NCBI GenBank assembly: GCA_947482115.1
Contig: CANKII010000002.1
Coordinates: 360,137 to 424,136, forward strand
Reading direction: 5' to 3'
DNA: 64,000 bases
DNA from: Fibrobacterota bacterium
Lineage (GTDB): Bacteria; Fibrobacterota; Fibrobacteria; UBA11236
The notes under the pieces were generated by a model. The model saw only the letters and a list, made by a program, of their open reading frames with translations. It was not told the DNA's origin and did not search any database. The translations under genes were made by a program, and so were the position numbers. Every line of letters begins with the position of its first letter. The stretch's first letter is position 1. Below are positions 44,333 through 53,382 of this stretch, one piece after another.

Positions 44333-44595
44333 AAGACCTGTTTTACGTGCTGTACTATCCCTGCGACCAGATTCGGGACTTCGCCTATGACTATCTGGAA
44401 GGCAAGCTCGGGCTCATGACCGGGCTGCGTTTCAGACAGCATCTTAAAGGCTGTCCGGAATGCCAGGATTATATCCGCCTGTATGAAATGGCCGCCGATC
44501 CCAAACAATTCGCCAATGAGAATCCGATCCCGCCGGAATTCATAGATCATACGTTGAAGTTTTTGCAGGAAAAGGGTATTGTGGGAGAAGAATGA
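44329..44595 (+). CDS. Zinc-finger anti-sigma factor, soluble
   Basis: An 88-residue protein with an HC2-type zinc motif: the first Cys near residue 12, then RQHLKGCPEC (H-x3-C-x2-C). Such ZAS proteins bind the partner sigma factor and release it on a signal, often thiol oxidation. There is no membrane helix, so it should act in the cytoplasm. It overlaps the sigma gene and the outer-membrane gene by 4 bases on each side (ATGA both times). Confidence 0.87.
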   Translation: MKDLFYVLYYPCDQIRDFAYDYLEGKLGLMTGLRFRQHLKGCPECQDYIRLYEMAADPKQFANENPIPPEFIDHTLKFLQEKGIVGEE

Positions 44596-45125
44596 AAAAA
44601 CAGGTTTGTGCTTTTTTAGTCATCCTTTTTCTTTCTAACGGGTATTCTGGTATATTCAATCCAGGAAGTATTGAAGTTGGCGGCGGCGGTTCCTTCAGCA
44701 GCAACTTTATAGAACATAAACCAGTCCTCTACGCGTTTGCCATTGGTGGCGGAGTCAGTTACTTCCTGTCGCCACATTTGTTCATTGACCCAGAGTTGAT
44801 CATTTCACGCATTGTGCAGGGCGACAATTCGACTTCGTCAAAGGCAATTTACGGGAACCTTGGATATGTATTTAATACGGATGAAGTTGTGATGCCTTTT
44901 TTGGCAACTGGTGTGGGGTATTGGACGGGCATCAATAAATACGCCAATGGATACAGAAGTACAGACGATGGCGTGATTTTCCCGACATTGAACCTCGGCA
45001 CCAAAATAATGTTTGTACAGAATGTTTTTTTGAATCTTGCGGGCCAATATGCTGTTCGAAATTCGAATTCCACCGTAAATAATTTTACGGTTTCCTTCGG
45101 GATTTCCGGAAAAATCCACAAGTAA
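44592..45125 (+). CDS. Small outer-membrane beta-barrel protein
   Basis: 177 residues. A signal peptide (MKKQVCAFLVILFLSNGYSG region) leads to alternating hydrophobic/polar strands with Gly and aromatic residues (GGGVSYFLSPHLFIDPEL, VMPFLATGVGYWTG, VFLNLAGQYAV, FTVSFGISGKI), an OmpA/OmpW-like barrel of about eight strands. GGGAGAAG precedes the start. It is cotranscribed with the ECF sigma and anti-sigma genes, so it may be a target or sensor of that system (inference). Confidence 0.82.
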   Translation: MKKQVCAFLVILFLSNGYSGIFNPGSIEVGGGGSFSSNFIEHKPVLYAFAIGGGVSYFLSPHLFIDPELIISRIVQGDNSTSSKAIYGNLGYVFNTDEVVMPFLATGVGYWTGINKYANGYRSTDDGVIFPTLNLGTKIMFVQNVFLNLAGQYAVRNSNSTVNNFTVSFGISGKIHK

Positions 45126-45129
45126 AAGT

Positions 45130-45423
45130 TTGAAAAAGCCTTCCAAAATCGATCCATCATGGTTCGTCTATCTGCTCCGCTGTAAAGACCATTCGCTCTA
45201 TTGCGGAATCACCACCGATATCAAACGACGGGTTTCGGAGCACAATTCCGGAAAAGGGGCGAAGTATATCGTACCCGCCCGAAGACCGGCGAAGTGTGTG
45301 TGGAAGCAGAAGGCGGGGGAGAAGTCGGATGCGCTGAAACTGGAATATTGGATCAAGCGGCGTGGAACGGAAGCGAAAGAATCGATTGTCAAAAAAAAGA
45401 CGAAGGTTGCCCTTCGTCCTTAA
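45130..45423 (+). CDS. GIY-YIG domain protein (UPF0213/YhbQ type)
   Basis: 97 residues. The nuclease core is FVYLLRCKDHSLYCGITTDIKRRVSEHN: the GIY-YIG pair appears as VYL and CGI, with Arg in RRVSEH and a conserved Glu in LEYWIK. The family is small and widespread, and its biological role is unsettled. The TTG start at 45130, 4 bases after the barrel gene, is the only in-frame start before the domain. The end of the gene carries a hairpin that acts as terminator for the opposite strand. Confidence 0.88.
   Translation: MKKPSKIDPSWFVYLLRCKDHSLYCGITTDIKRRVSEHNSGKGAKYIVPARRPAKCVWKQKAGEKSDALKLEYWIKRRGTEAKESIVKKKTKVALRP
45391..45420 (-). terminator. Rho-independent terminator of the secretome operon
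   Basis: On the minus strand GACGAAGG, loop GCAA, CCTTCGTC is followed by eight T. It lies about 36 bases after the stop at 45457 and inside the last codons of the GIY-YIG gene. Confidence 0.88.
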
Positions 45424-45456
45424 ATCAACCTATAGGTGTAAGTGCCAGGACATTTT

Positions 45457-47514
45457 TTACGGCTTCACCATGATTTCGTTTTCAGCGAGAGTTCTGGATT
45501 TGCCATCTACGTCAAGAGTGAGGCGGGCCACATAAACTCCATGGATGGAAGTACCCTGTGAAGTCTGCCCATTCCACTCCAGCTCAGTGATTCCAGCGCC
45601 AACACTCTGTGACCACACCGTACGCCCCCAAATATCCATCACGGAAATTCGGGCGGCTGGAAGCCCGGTGGGAAGATGAAACTTCACGGAAGATCCTAAG
45701 GATTGGATCTCGAATGAGTGCATGGTGCTTTTCCCGGGAAGAATTCCAACTGTGGAGAGTACTTTTAACATCGCGGAATCACTTACCGCGGATCCGGCAG
45801 CATTGCTCACGCGGCACTTGAACGTGGATCCGCTATCGACAAATAATGGATTGGTTACTGTCAAGCTATCCGTTGTGGCGCCGGAAAAAATTCCCGTACT
45901 GGTTAACGTGTCAAATACTGAATTTTTTCTTCGGATCCATTGGTAGGCTAATGCCGTACCAGTGGCTTTAACCCCAAATTTTGCAAAACCTGCACCCGGA
46001 TTCAGATTCGAAGAGCCCGCAGGCGACTGGATAATTGCAGGCGCAATGATCATTGCCAGGGTTGCGGAACCGCTTACAGCTTGTCCCACGCCATTCCGGA
46101 CTACGCATTTATAGGAACCGGTATCCGCATTGGAAACATTGGTGAGAGTCAACGAATCGGAGTTTGTTCCCACGGTGTCGGTATTGCGCCGCACCCATTT
46201 ATAAACCAGGGTGGCGTTGCCTGATGCGACCACTCCAAATTTTACCGTGCTGCCCGCCAATACGGTTTTACTCACTGGGTTCGAGGCAATGAATGGAGCA
46301 CCGGCAACCGGGGTGGCTGTAACGCCCAAAGCCACCGCAGTCGCTCCCGGTTTTTGGGTTTCATAACTCAGCTTGATCCAGTCGGGAGATCGGCTTGCGT
46401 TGGCAAATTCCATCTCGTCCAGAGAACCCGCAAAGGCGGAATCTGTCGCGCTTTCAAACGCCCTGCCGAAGAAAACGTAATTGCGCTGGACATTGGGGAG
46501 AGGGTTTGCGGCAGTGGCGATCACCGTACCGGTGCCATTCAAAACCCCGTTGTAATACTTGTAAAGCGTGTCCGATGTCGGGCCGCGGGACACAACGCAC
46601 GTGATATGCATCCACGTGTTCAAGGTCAGGTTCATGCCCCCCGTGTTGCTTCCCTGATACGTATTGGTTCCCGCCGGACTGGTGCTGTACCGGAAATACA
46701 TGTTGGCCGCCGGAGTCTGGGTACTGGGAATGGTCTGTATGGCACCCGCCGGATTTGCCGAACCGGGAGCGTTGGATTGCATGTGAAAATGCCTTTTGTT
46801 CTGGCCAAAACGGGTGTGGTTCGCCCAAAAGGAAACCGTGAACTTGCCATCGGGAAAGTTATAGGCATCCGTGGCCGTGCCGCTGTCGATTATCATGTAA
46901 GTGCCGTAGGTGTACGTGAGTCCGGCTTGACCACCCAAGAGCGTGTCCGCCGATCCGATCACGCCGCTTACAGCAGGGTTGTATCCGCTAGGATAGCCTC
47001 GGGGGATCGCCGTCAAACTGGCGTAGGCCGGGATCGCATTGGGACGCGGATCCTGCCCCGAAACATCCCCCATGTGCCAGACGCTCCGAAATCCATTGGC
47101 CGTATCGAATACCGATCCGCCATTGGAAAGGCTGGCCTGTGCGCTTTTGCCCCAATACATTCGAATCTTTGTGCTTGCATTCCCGGCGATGTTGGGTGCC
47201 AAAACCCAAATGGCAGCGGAGGAGCCGCTCCAATTATCGATTTGATAGGAGAGCACAGTATTCCCAGTGGAATCGGTGAAGCGAATATCCGCACCGTTAG
47301 ACGACAAGGAGCCACTCAGGACATCTGCTCCTGCGGACACCGAGGCATCGCTTAAACGAATTAGTAATGGGAAATTAGTTACCAGTCCGGGGACGTTCGC
47401 CCCGCCACTGGTCGTATTGACAGTAATATCCCGGTAATAGGACCAGCTATCATAAGATCCGGCGAATGCGGCACCTATGATCAGAACGGGGATTAGGAAG
47501 GCTAATTTTTTCAT
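45457..47514 (-). CDS. Secreted DUF2341-LamG-Ig protein with sorting tail
   Basis: 685 residues. Signal peptide (1-18), DUF2341 domain (about 25-130; YYRDITVNTT, then RMYWGKS), a LamG/concanavalin-like lectin domain (about 135-395), two Ig-like domains (about 405-490 and 495-590, each with KFGV and SDSAML/SGSATL strands) and a C-terminal sorting tail (SVMDIWGRTVWSQ...GVYVARLTL) of the type IX secretion or FlgD kind. It is likely secreted and binds polysaccharide (inference). It is the last gene of the minus-strand operon. Confidence 0.85.
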   Translation of the reverse strand: MKKLAFLIPVLIIGAAFAGSYDSWSYYRDITVNTTSGGANVPGLVTNFPLLIRLSDASVSAGADVLSGSLSSNGADIRFTDSTGNTVLSYQIDNWSGSSAAIWVLAPNIAGNASTKIRMYWGKSAQASLSNGGSVFDTANGFRSVWHMGDVSGQDPRPNAIPAYASLTAIPRGYPSGYNPAVSGVIGSADTLLGGQAGLTYTYGTYMIIDSGTATDAYNFPDGKFTVSFWANHTRFGQNKRHFHMQSNAPGSANPAGAIQTIPSTQTPAANMYFRYSTSPAGTNTYQGSNTGGMNLTLNTWMHITCVVSRGPTSDTLYKYYNGVLNGTGTVIATAANPLPNVQRNYVFFGRAFESATDSAFAGSLDEMEFANASRSPDWIKLSYETQKPGATAVALGVTATPVAGAPFIASNPVSKTVLAGSTVKFGVVASGNATLVYKWVRRNTDTVGTNSDSLTLTNVSNADTGSYKCVVRNGVGQAVSGSATLAMIIAPAIIQSPAGSSNLNPGAGFAKFGVKATGTALAYQWIRRKNSVFDTLTSTGIFSGATTDSLTVTNPLFVDSGSTFKCRVSNAAGSAVSDSAMLKVLSTVGILPGKSTMHSFEIQSLGSSVKFHLPTGLPAARISVMDIWGRTVWSQSVGAGITELEWNGQTSQGTSIHGVYVARLTLDVDGKSRTLAENEIMVKP

Positions 47515-47588
47515 GTTTCCCTGCGCTTTCTGTACTCGAAAAAACTCAAGAACAAATCAGACAAGGCACTGCTAAAAGCCGGCCTTGA

Positions 47589-48593
47589 TTAATGCACATA
47601 CACCCTTTTCAACGATGTGTGATGCGGCGATGTCATCTTGACGATGAAGATGCCGGAGTGTCCCAAGGAAACATTCTGGTTTGATACCGGGCCCATGCCC
47701 TGAATGTTTCTGACCGTCTTCCCATTCAACTCGGTGATCTTGACGGAGTAGGTTCCGGATTCCAGAATGCTGAAAGACAAGCCAGCCTTGCCGCCATTTA
47801 CCACGTTGGAGATATTCCCTGAATGGATATTCTTGATGGCCGTTCCACCGCCAACGCCGTCAAGGTTTCTGATCTGGATGCGCCGGAATTGATCCACTTT
47901 TACCGTTTCATATTGAAGGGCAATAAGTCCAGGAGAAGTCGCCGCCACGTCATTTGCAGCAGTCAACTTGTAGGTGGAACAGAGGGTTCTTGTTCCGGAA
48001 AAGCCGTTTGGGTAGTATGACATTTGGACGGTGTCATTACGGATAAGGTACGACAAATCCATGAAATTGGTCGTGTTCAAATGGCAGGCCGCAACAGCAG
48101 TGGCATAAGTGCTGCTGCCGCTATAATACAGGTTCCCCGTATAGGTGGGACCCAAATCTATTTGAGGGCCGAAAACCCGGTATCCTTGACTGGCTCCGCC
48201 GCAAAGGGTTGCAATGGTGCCACTACCGCAATAGCCTCGCATATTGAAACCGGAATTACCGCTGGGGCTGGCGGCCATTCGATACTGAAAACGAAGTTCG
48301 ACATTCTTTTGGGCGGGAGATGCCTGCCATTTCCAAACGAGATTAGTCCAACCCGGATCGCCCGTATGCGCCAAACCATCAGTTGCAATCATGGCAGAAT
48401 CCGTACCGGGATACGTGACGCTCCAATTATTTGTGTGTGGCCAGAACGTACTAGTATCCAGAGTCTTCTTGTTCCACATGTCGTGGAACAAGGTGTCGTT
48501 TTTCCAAACCGAATCCGGTATCGCCGAAAAACCGGAAACGGCCATCAGTAAAAGTCCGGCTATTGCGCCGCTGAACAGTGTCGTCTTTTTCAT
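47589..48593 (-). CDS. Secreted protein with laminin-like fold and sorting tail
   Basis: 334 residues. Signal peptide (1-23), then a beta-rich domain of about 210 residues that resembles DUF1080/LamG-type jelly rolls (WTNLVWKWQASP...VELRFQYRMA...YEVTVKVDQFR-like end). A C-terminal tail follows (SVKITELNGKTVRNIQ...GIFIVKMT...VYVH). The tail is shared in style with the neighbouring dehydrogenases and probably directs export to the surface. The carbohydrate link is inferred from fold and neighbours only. Confidence 0.78.
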   Translation of the reverse strand: MKKTTLFSGAIAGLLLMAVSGFSAIPDSVWKNDTLFHDMWNKKTLDTSTFWPHTNNWSVTYPGTDSAMIATDGLAHTGDPGWTNLVWKWQASPAQKNVELRFQYRMAASPSGNSGFNMRGYCGSGTIATLCGGASQGYRVFGPQIDLGPTYTGNLYYSGSSTYATAVAACHLNTTNFMDLSYLIRNDTVQMSYYPNGFSGTRTLCSTYKLTAANDVAATSPGLIALQYETVKVDQFRRIQIRNLDGVGGGTAIKNIHSGNISNVVNGGKAGLSFSILESGTYSVKITELNGKTVRNIQGMGPVSNQNVSLGHSGIFIVKMTSPHHTSLKRVYVH

Positions 48594-48636
48594 GATTCAT
48601 AACCCCTTTTCAAAAGTTCTCACCCAACATTCGTGT

Positions 48637-50103
48637 TTAAATGGCAACCTGCAGGCGCAGTACGTAATACCAGGAATCCTTCCCCGACATCATATCATTG
48701 TAAGACCTGCCCAAATGATTGGTCCATAACTGCATGACTTGCATATGATCCTTGGCCGCCTTGGCCGTGATGGAAAAGGCCTTGTTCAGCGATTTGGTGG
48801 CGGAAACAGACCATTTAAAATCATCCGTCTTCACGGCCTCCCGGATTGAAAGGCGCAGGTTGTCGTAAGGACCCGGTACCAAATAGGGTGTGGCCAAACC
48901 GGTTTTGGATTGGGGATTGGCCATGTCGTAATCCGAATTTAAGTAGGGATTTTTCCAGTACTCCCCTTCCACATTCAACAGGTCGAGCAATCCCCACGTA
49001 GGCAGATTCAATCCCACCATGACAGGCATTCTGTCCATCGGCTTTTCATAAAAAACAGGATAATTCTGGGCTCCCAACATTGCCCACTCACCGTAAAGCT
49101 TCATGTCAATGTTGTTCCCAAGAATCGGTTTGAAGTCAACAGAAAAACGGGCCATCAACATTTGTCCTTTTAATGAGTAGTGATTCACCCCGGATACGCC
49201 CGCAGGCAGGGTGGTGTCGGCATCAAGGGCGATGGCGACGGAATCACTGATGTCAGAAATGGGTGTCGACAAAACATGCACGACTCCCGCCGCATCCACG
49301 CTGTCCCTCTTGTATAAATCGGAAATCGTCGAATACTTTTTCCCGTTGTAGGTGAAGTAGGCGTTATAGTTGGCGCTGCTCCCCTTTTTATAAGTCGTTA
49401 AATCCGGTTGTATCGGGATCAAACGGAAAAGATTTACCCCCGCGCCCACTTCAAAGATCGGATTAATCCTGTAGCTAGTGACATAAGCCAGACTGAAGTC
49501 TCCGAGAGGAATGGTCGAGTTGGAACTGGTCAATAGGATGTCGTTTTTCCATTTACCTCCTGCCAGATTTTTGCTCAAAAGGCCTCCCAAAATCGTGGGC
49601 CGCGCCACATTAACGACATCAAACGGGGAGTTTAAAACCGTATTGGGGTAAGGGGTGGATCGAAAGAGGTACTCTCCCAAATTCTGGGCGTCCGGATTGT
49701 ATTTATACGGCATTGCCCCGAATGTGGCCTTCAATGCGGGATCTTTCAAATCACCCCACGTATAAGAGCCCGCAGCCTGTACCATGGATACAGCAGGGTA
49801 CAGATCATTTTCATAACCCGCCGGATGCGCGCCGGAATTGTGTGCAATTGAAAAAATGGTGGCTCCCAAACCAAAAACAAGGTCTATCCGTTCATCAACC
49901 GTGGCGCTGCCGAAAATCCACCCGATAGGCCTTACCATGAGGATGGGAGCATAATGAATCGATTGATTATTGGTCGGAGAATAAAGTTGATATTCCTCCA
50001 GGGCCACTCCAGCGTTCACCGGATGACGCACCACATCTGCAGAAGCAAGATGCGCTGCAAGAAGGGTCAAACTACAAACGATATTTCTAAACGATGTTTT
50101 CAT
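48637..50103 (-). CDS. Porin-like outer-membrane protein, paralog B
   Basis: 488 residues. Signal peptide (1-22), mature start DVVRHPVNAGVALEEYQLY, then strand-rich sequence with PYKYNPDAQNLGEYLFRSTPYPNTVLNSPFDVVN conserved word for word in part with the next gene, and LKGQMLMARFSVDFKPILGNNIDMKLY. It ends WYYVLRLQVAI, a hydrophobic terminal strand. Compared with paralog A it has an insertion of about 50 residues near 245-310, which would be a long loop. No named porin family is recognised. The start follows the stop of paralog A with no gap. Confidence 0.8.
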   Translation of the reverse strand: MKTSFRNIVCSLTLLAAHLASADVVRHPVNAGVALEEYQLYSPTNNQSIHYAPILMVRPIGWIFGSATVDERIDLVFGLGATIFSIAHNSGAHPAGYENDLYPAVSMVQAAGSYTWGDLKDPALKATFGAMPYKYNPDAQNLGEYLFRSTPYPNTVLNSPFDVVNVARPTILGGLLSKNLAGGKWKNDILLTSSNSTIPLGDFSLAYVTSYRINPIFEVGAGVNLFRLIPIQPDLTTYKKGSSANYNAYFTYNGKKYSTISDLYKRDSVDAAGVVHVLSTPISDISDSVAIALDADTTLPAGVSGVNHYSLKGQMLMARFSVDFKPILGNNIDMKLYGEWAMLGAQNYPVFYEKPMDRMPVMVGLNLPTWGLLDLLNVEGEYWKNPYLNSDYDMANPQSKTGLATPYLVPGPYDNLRLSIREAVKTDDFKWSVSATKSLNKAFSITAKAAKDHMQVMQLWTNHLGRSYNDMMSGKDSWYYVLRLQVAI

Positions 50104-51417
50104 TTAGATGGCCAATTGCACGCGAAGCACGTAGTACCAGGAATCCTTCCGCGACATCACATCTCCATAGGATTTTCCCGGAAAAGCGGCGAGCATGTAC
50201 TGCATGAGTTGCAGGTGATCGTTGGCGGCTTTGGCGGTGAAGGAAAGTGATTTTGAGACCGACTTTGTGGCCGAAAAAGACCATTTTAAATCATCGTCCT
50301 TCACTGCAGCCGTAGTTGAAGACAGGCCGGCTTGCTGATAGGAGGTGGCGTCAAGATTCGGCCTTCCAATGCCGTCGTAAGCCATATGATAGGTTGAGTT
50401 CAGATACGGATTCTTCCAGTATTCCGCTTCCACATTCAATTTGTCGAGCCATCCGCCAGTGGGGACATCCAATCCCAGCATAACAGGCATTCGGTCTGCC
50501 AGTTTCGTGTAGTATTTGGGGTAATTCTTGATTCCTAGCAAGGATCCCTCTGCATACAACTTCATGTCAATGCTGTTCCCAAGAATCGGCTTGAAGTCAA
50601 CGGAAAAACGGGCCATCAACATCTGTCCCTTCAGCGTGTAATAACCCGAGCTGTCCGGATAGGCATTCCCGGGGTCCCCTTTCCAGGTTGTCAGGGATGA
50701 TTGAACGGGAATCAGGCGGTAAAGATTTACGCCCGCGCCGACTTCAAAGATCGGGTTAATCGTATAGCTGGTGACATAGGCCAGACTGAAGTCATATAAC
50801 GGCGCGGTTGTGGCGCTGGTGAAGAGAAGATCATTTTTCCAATGACTCCCCGCAAAATTTTTGCTTACCACGATTCCCAAAATACTGGCCTGCGCGGAAT
50901 TCACCAGGTCGAAAGGGGAATTCAACACGGTGTTGGGATAGGGAGTGGATCGGAAAAGATATTCTCCCAGATTTTTAGCATCCGGATTGTACTTGTAAGG
51001 CATTTGCCCGAACGTCACCTTCAGCATGGGAGCCTTCAGATCACCGAAGATATAGGAACCACTTGCTTGGACGAGGGCCACGGCGGGAAACAACTCACTT
51101 TGATAATTTCCGCCGGTTGGATATTTGGCGGAGTCATTGGGAAGGGAAAAGGTGGTGGCGCCGATGCCCATGACAAAAGTGATCCTCTCGTCAATGGTGG
51201 CGCTCTCAAAAATCCACCCTGTCGGCCTCACCATGATAAAGGGTGAGGCATAAGACTCAGGCTGCTGGGGGTTGTTCGGGTGAAAAAGCTGAAATTCTTC
51301 CAAGGCTATTCCCGCGTTTATCGGGTTTCGCACGACCTCGGCTGACAAGCTGGAAAACGATGACAATAGCCCCATCGCAAACAACGTCACAGGTTTAGTC
51401 ATTACCCGCATTCTCAC
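50104..51417 (-). CDS. Porin-like outer-membrane protein, paralog A
   Basis: 437 residues, with signal peptide (to about residue 26) and mature start EVVRNPINAGIALEEFQLF. It is closely related along its length to the gene at 48637-50103 (shared LGEYLFRSTPYPNTVLNSPFD and GQMLMARFSVDFKPILGN), so a tandem duplication is evident. The C-terminus WYYVLRVQLAI suits a barrel. It lies between the dehydrogenase genes and paralog B in one operon, which suggests uptake of sugars or oxidised products (inference). Confidence 0.8.
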   Translation of the reverse strand: MRMRVMTKPVTLFAMGLLSSFSSLSAEVVRNPINAGIALEEFQLFHPNNPQQPESYASPFIMVRPTGWIFESATIDERITFVMGIGATTFSLPNDSAKYPTGGNYQSELFPAVALVQASGSYIFGDLKAPMLKVTFGQMPYKYNPDAKNLGEYLFRSTPYPNTVLNSPFDLVNSAQASILGIVVSKNFAGSHWKNDLLFTSATTAPLYDFSLAYVTSYTINPIFEVGAGVNLYRLIPVQSSLTTWKGDPGNAYPDSSGYYTLKGQMLMARFSVDFKPILGNSIDMKLYAEGSLLGIKNYPKYYTKLADRMPVMLGLDVPTGGWLDKLNVEAEYWKNPYLNSTYHMAYDGIGRPNLDATSYQQAGLSSTTAAVKDDDLKWSFSATKSVSKSLSFTAKAANDHLQLMQYMLAAFPGKSYGDVMSRKDSWYYVLRVQLAI

Positions 51418-51489
51418 TCCTGTAATTGGAGGTCGACCCTGGTGGCCGACCCTCAGTGCATGTTCAACCCAACTTCAAATGTTCAAATT

Positions 51490-53352
51490 TTAATGCACAA
51501 ACCGGACTTGCAAGATTCCGCTTCCAAGTGTGGCGGGAACGCGCAAATTGGTTTCGTTACCGCTATAGGACCAGATCTTGCTGCCCATCAAGTTGTACAG
51601 TTCCACCCCGGAATATCCCTTCGGAATCACCAGCATCGAACCTGCCATGGCGTTTGCCATCAATCCGATTCCGGGAGCACGGTGGGCGGTGTAGTTCGAG
51701 ATGGATGTCGGAGTGGGCACAACCTGTGCCCGTGGCGTGGCCAGCGGAGTTAGTTGGGCATGGCTCAACATGAAAATGTCATGCCATTGGAATGCACCGG
51801 TGCTGCTGGATGACAACAGAATGGGGTACAGGTTGCCGTAGGAATCCTCGGCCCAAGTCGTGATGCCGTTGTGAGTGTGATCCCCGCTGAAAGTATAGCC
51901 AGGGGGGAAATTCCCTACTTTGACGGGAGCGACCCGATCGGTTTTAACTGCGAAGAAATTATTCCCGGTTCCACCGGTCACGCCGGCGATGTCGCTAATC
52001 AACATGTAACCGTAGTACGGGGAGGACACATCCCCGCGGATGACCGGGCTGATGTTTCCGACATTGGCGGTGGCAGTGGTGCCGGCGGAATTCGCAAGAC
52101 CGTCTGTGGCGGCCGTGGCATGCCCCGTCCACCAAGCGGCATTTTGGAACCTGGCACAGTTGTAGACACTGTTATAGGCTGTCCCTTTTACGGTTCTCGT
52201 AAAGGGAGTCCTGAATATGCCAGTACCCGTACCTGTAATAATGGTATCGGCGGCGTTTGACGTGTAACCGCCCCCGGCGGAGGTGCTATCCAAGTTGGCA
52301 CCGATATGGCAAGGTCCTTCAACACCGGAACTGTTGTTGCCCGCAGTTGAGCCATCACCGCCGTTGTTCCAGCCGTAATTTCTGCCCGGAAGAATATGGT
52401 TGATCTCCTCCCAACGGCTTTGTCCGGTTTCCGCACCATAAAGTTGGCTGGTCAGGTAATTGAAGGACAGTGAATAAGTGTTCCGGAAACCGAAGGCGAA
52501 AACTTCTTTTCTAACAGCAGGGTTGGTGACGTTGTACCACGGATTATCGGTCGGGACCGCATAGATTCCGCATGGCAGAGTTGTATTGGAGGGGGTACCG
52601 GCCACGCAATCCTTGCTGTTCGCATCGTTCCTGGAAACGTCGATGCGTAGAATCTTTCTACCCGTGATCGTGCTGTCCCAACTGGATAGGTTATAGGCGT
52701 CGGCGGTGATGTAGAGCATGCCATCGTTACCGAACACCATGTTGGCGGAACCATAACCCGTACCATGGAACAAACGGATAATTTCAGTATCCCGTGCAAC
52801 GGTTTTAAAATCTGGCGACATGATGTATCGATCCACCACCGTAATCGCGGTGGGGTTGTTGGGGCCGTCGTTATTACCGTTCGTACCGGGGGTTCCGGCA
52901 CGGTATTGTGCAGGATCGGGATACTTGTTGTAAATGACGTAAAAATACCGGTTGGTTTTAAAATTCGGATCGAATGCGCCACCCAAGGCTCCAAACTCCC
53001 AACCCTTCATCACCCAAGTGTTGAAATTGGCGACCTGAGTGCGAGTGTATTTCTTGACCGTACCATAAGACACGGTCGTGTCGGTTGCTACACCTTGCGC
53101 ATTCGTGTCCGGATACAGTGTCCACATGTAGCCGAAATAACCGACTACAAGAAAGTGTTTGGGCTTTCCGGGGACCTCCCACATACCCACTAGAGGCAGT
53201 TGGTCTTTCCTAAAACTCAATCCCGCCCTGGTGGTGTCATAGATCGGTGTCGCGGTCATGCCGGTGGGCAGGGTTTGCGCTTTGGATACGGTGGTGGAAA
53301 ACAAAATGCCCATCAAAACCAACGCGGATACTTTACAGATACGATTCATCAT
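51490..53352 (-). CDS. Quinoprotein-type sugar dehydrogenase, exported (paralog 1)
   Basis: 620 residues. Signal peptide, then a GSDH/sorbosone dehydrogenase-like six-bladed propeller: GMWEVPGKPKHFLVV, GGAFDPNF, VFGNDGMLYITADAY, GRKILRIDV, FGFRNTYSLSF and NYGWNNGGDGS. Relatives oxidise aldose sugars with PQQ; whether PQQ is bound here is not provable, and no pqq genes are visible. A C-terminal tail (VELYNLMGSKIWSY...GSGILQVRFVH) resembles type IX sorting tails. ATGATG start with AAAGGAAG upstream. Confidence 0.87.
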   Translation of the reverse strand: MMNRICKVSALVLMGILFSTTVSKAQTLPTGMTATPIYDTTRAGLSFRKDQLPLVGMWEVPGKPKHFLVVGYFGYMWTLYPDTNAQGVATDTTVSYGTVKKYTRTQVANFNTWVMKGWEFGALGGAFDPNFKTNRYFYVIYNKYPDPAQYRAGTPGTNGNNDGPNNPTAITVVDRYIMSPDFKTVARDTEIIRLFHGTGYGSANMVFGNDGMLYITADAYNLSSWDSTITGRKILRIDVSRNDANSKDCVAGTPSNTTLPCGIYAVPTDNPWYNVTNPAVRKEVFAFGFRNTYSLSFNYLTSQLYGAETGQSRWEEINHILPGRNYGWNNGGDGSTAGNNSSGVEGPCHIGANLDSTSAGGGYTSNAADTIITGTGTGIFRTPFTRTVKGTAYNSVYNCARFQNAAWWTGHATAATDGLANSAGTTATANVGNISPVIRGDVSSPYYGYMLISDIAGVTGGTGNNFFAVKTDRVAPVKVGNFPPGYTFSGDHTHNGITTWAEDSYGNLYPILLSSSSTGAFQWHDIFMLSHAQLTPLATPRAQVVPTPTSISNYTAHRAPGIGLMANAMAGSMLVIPKGYSGVELYNLMGSKIWSYSGNETNLRVPATLGSGILQVRFVH

Positions 53353-53382
53353 GTTGTACTTCCTTTGTTTAGTTTCAAACCG

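Noticed and set aside
46354..47355. Open frame of 333 codons on the plus strand
   Set aside because: Antisense to the DUF2341-LamG gene; its Arg/Gly-rich translation has no domain.
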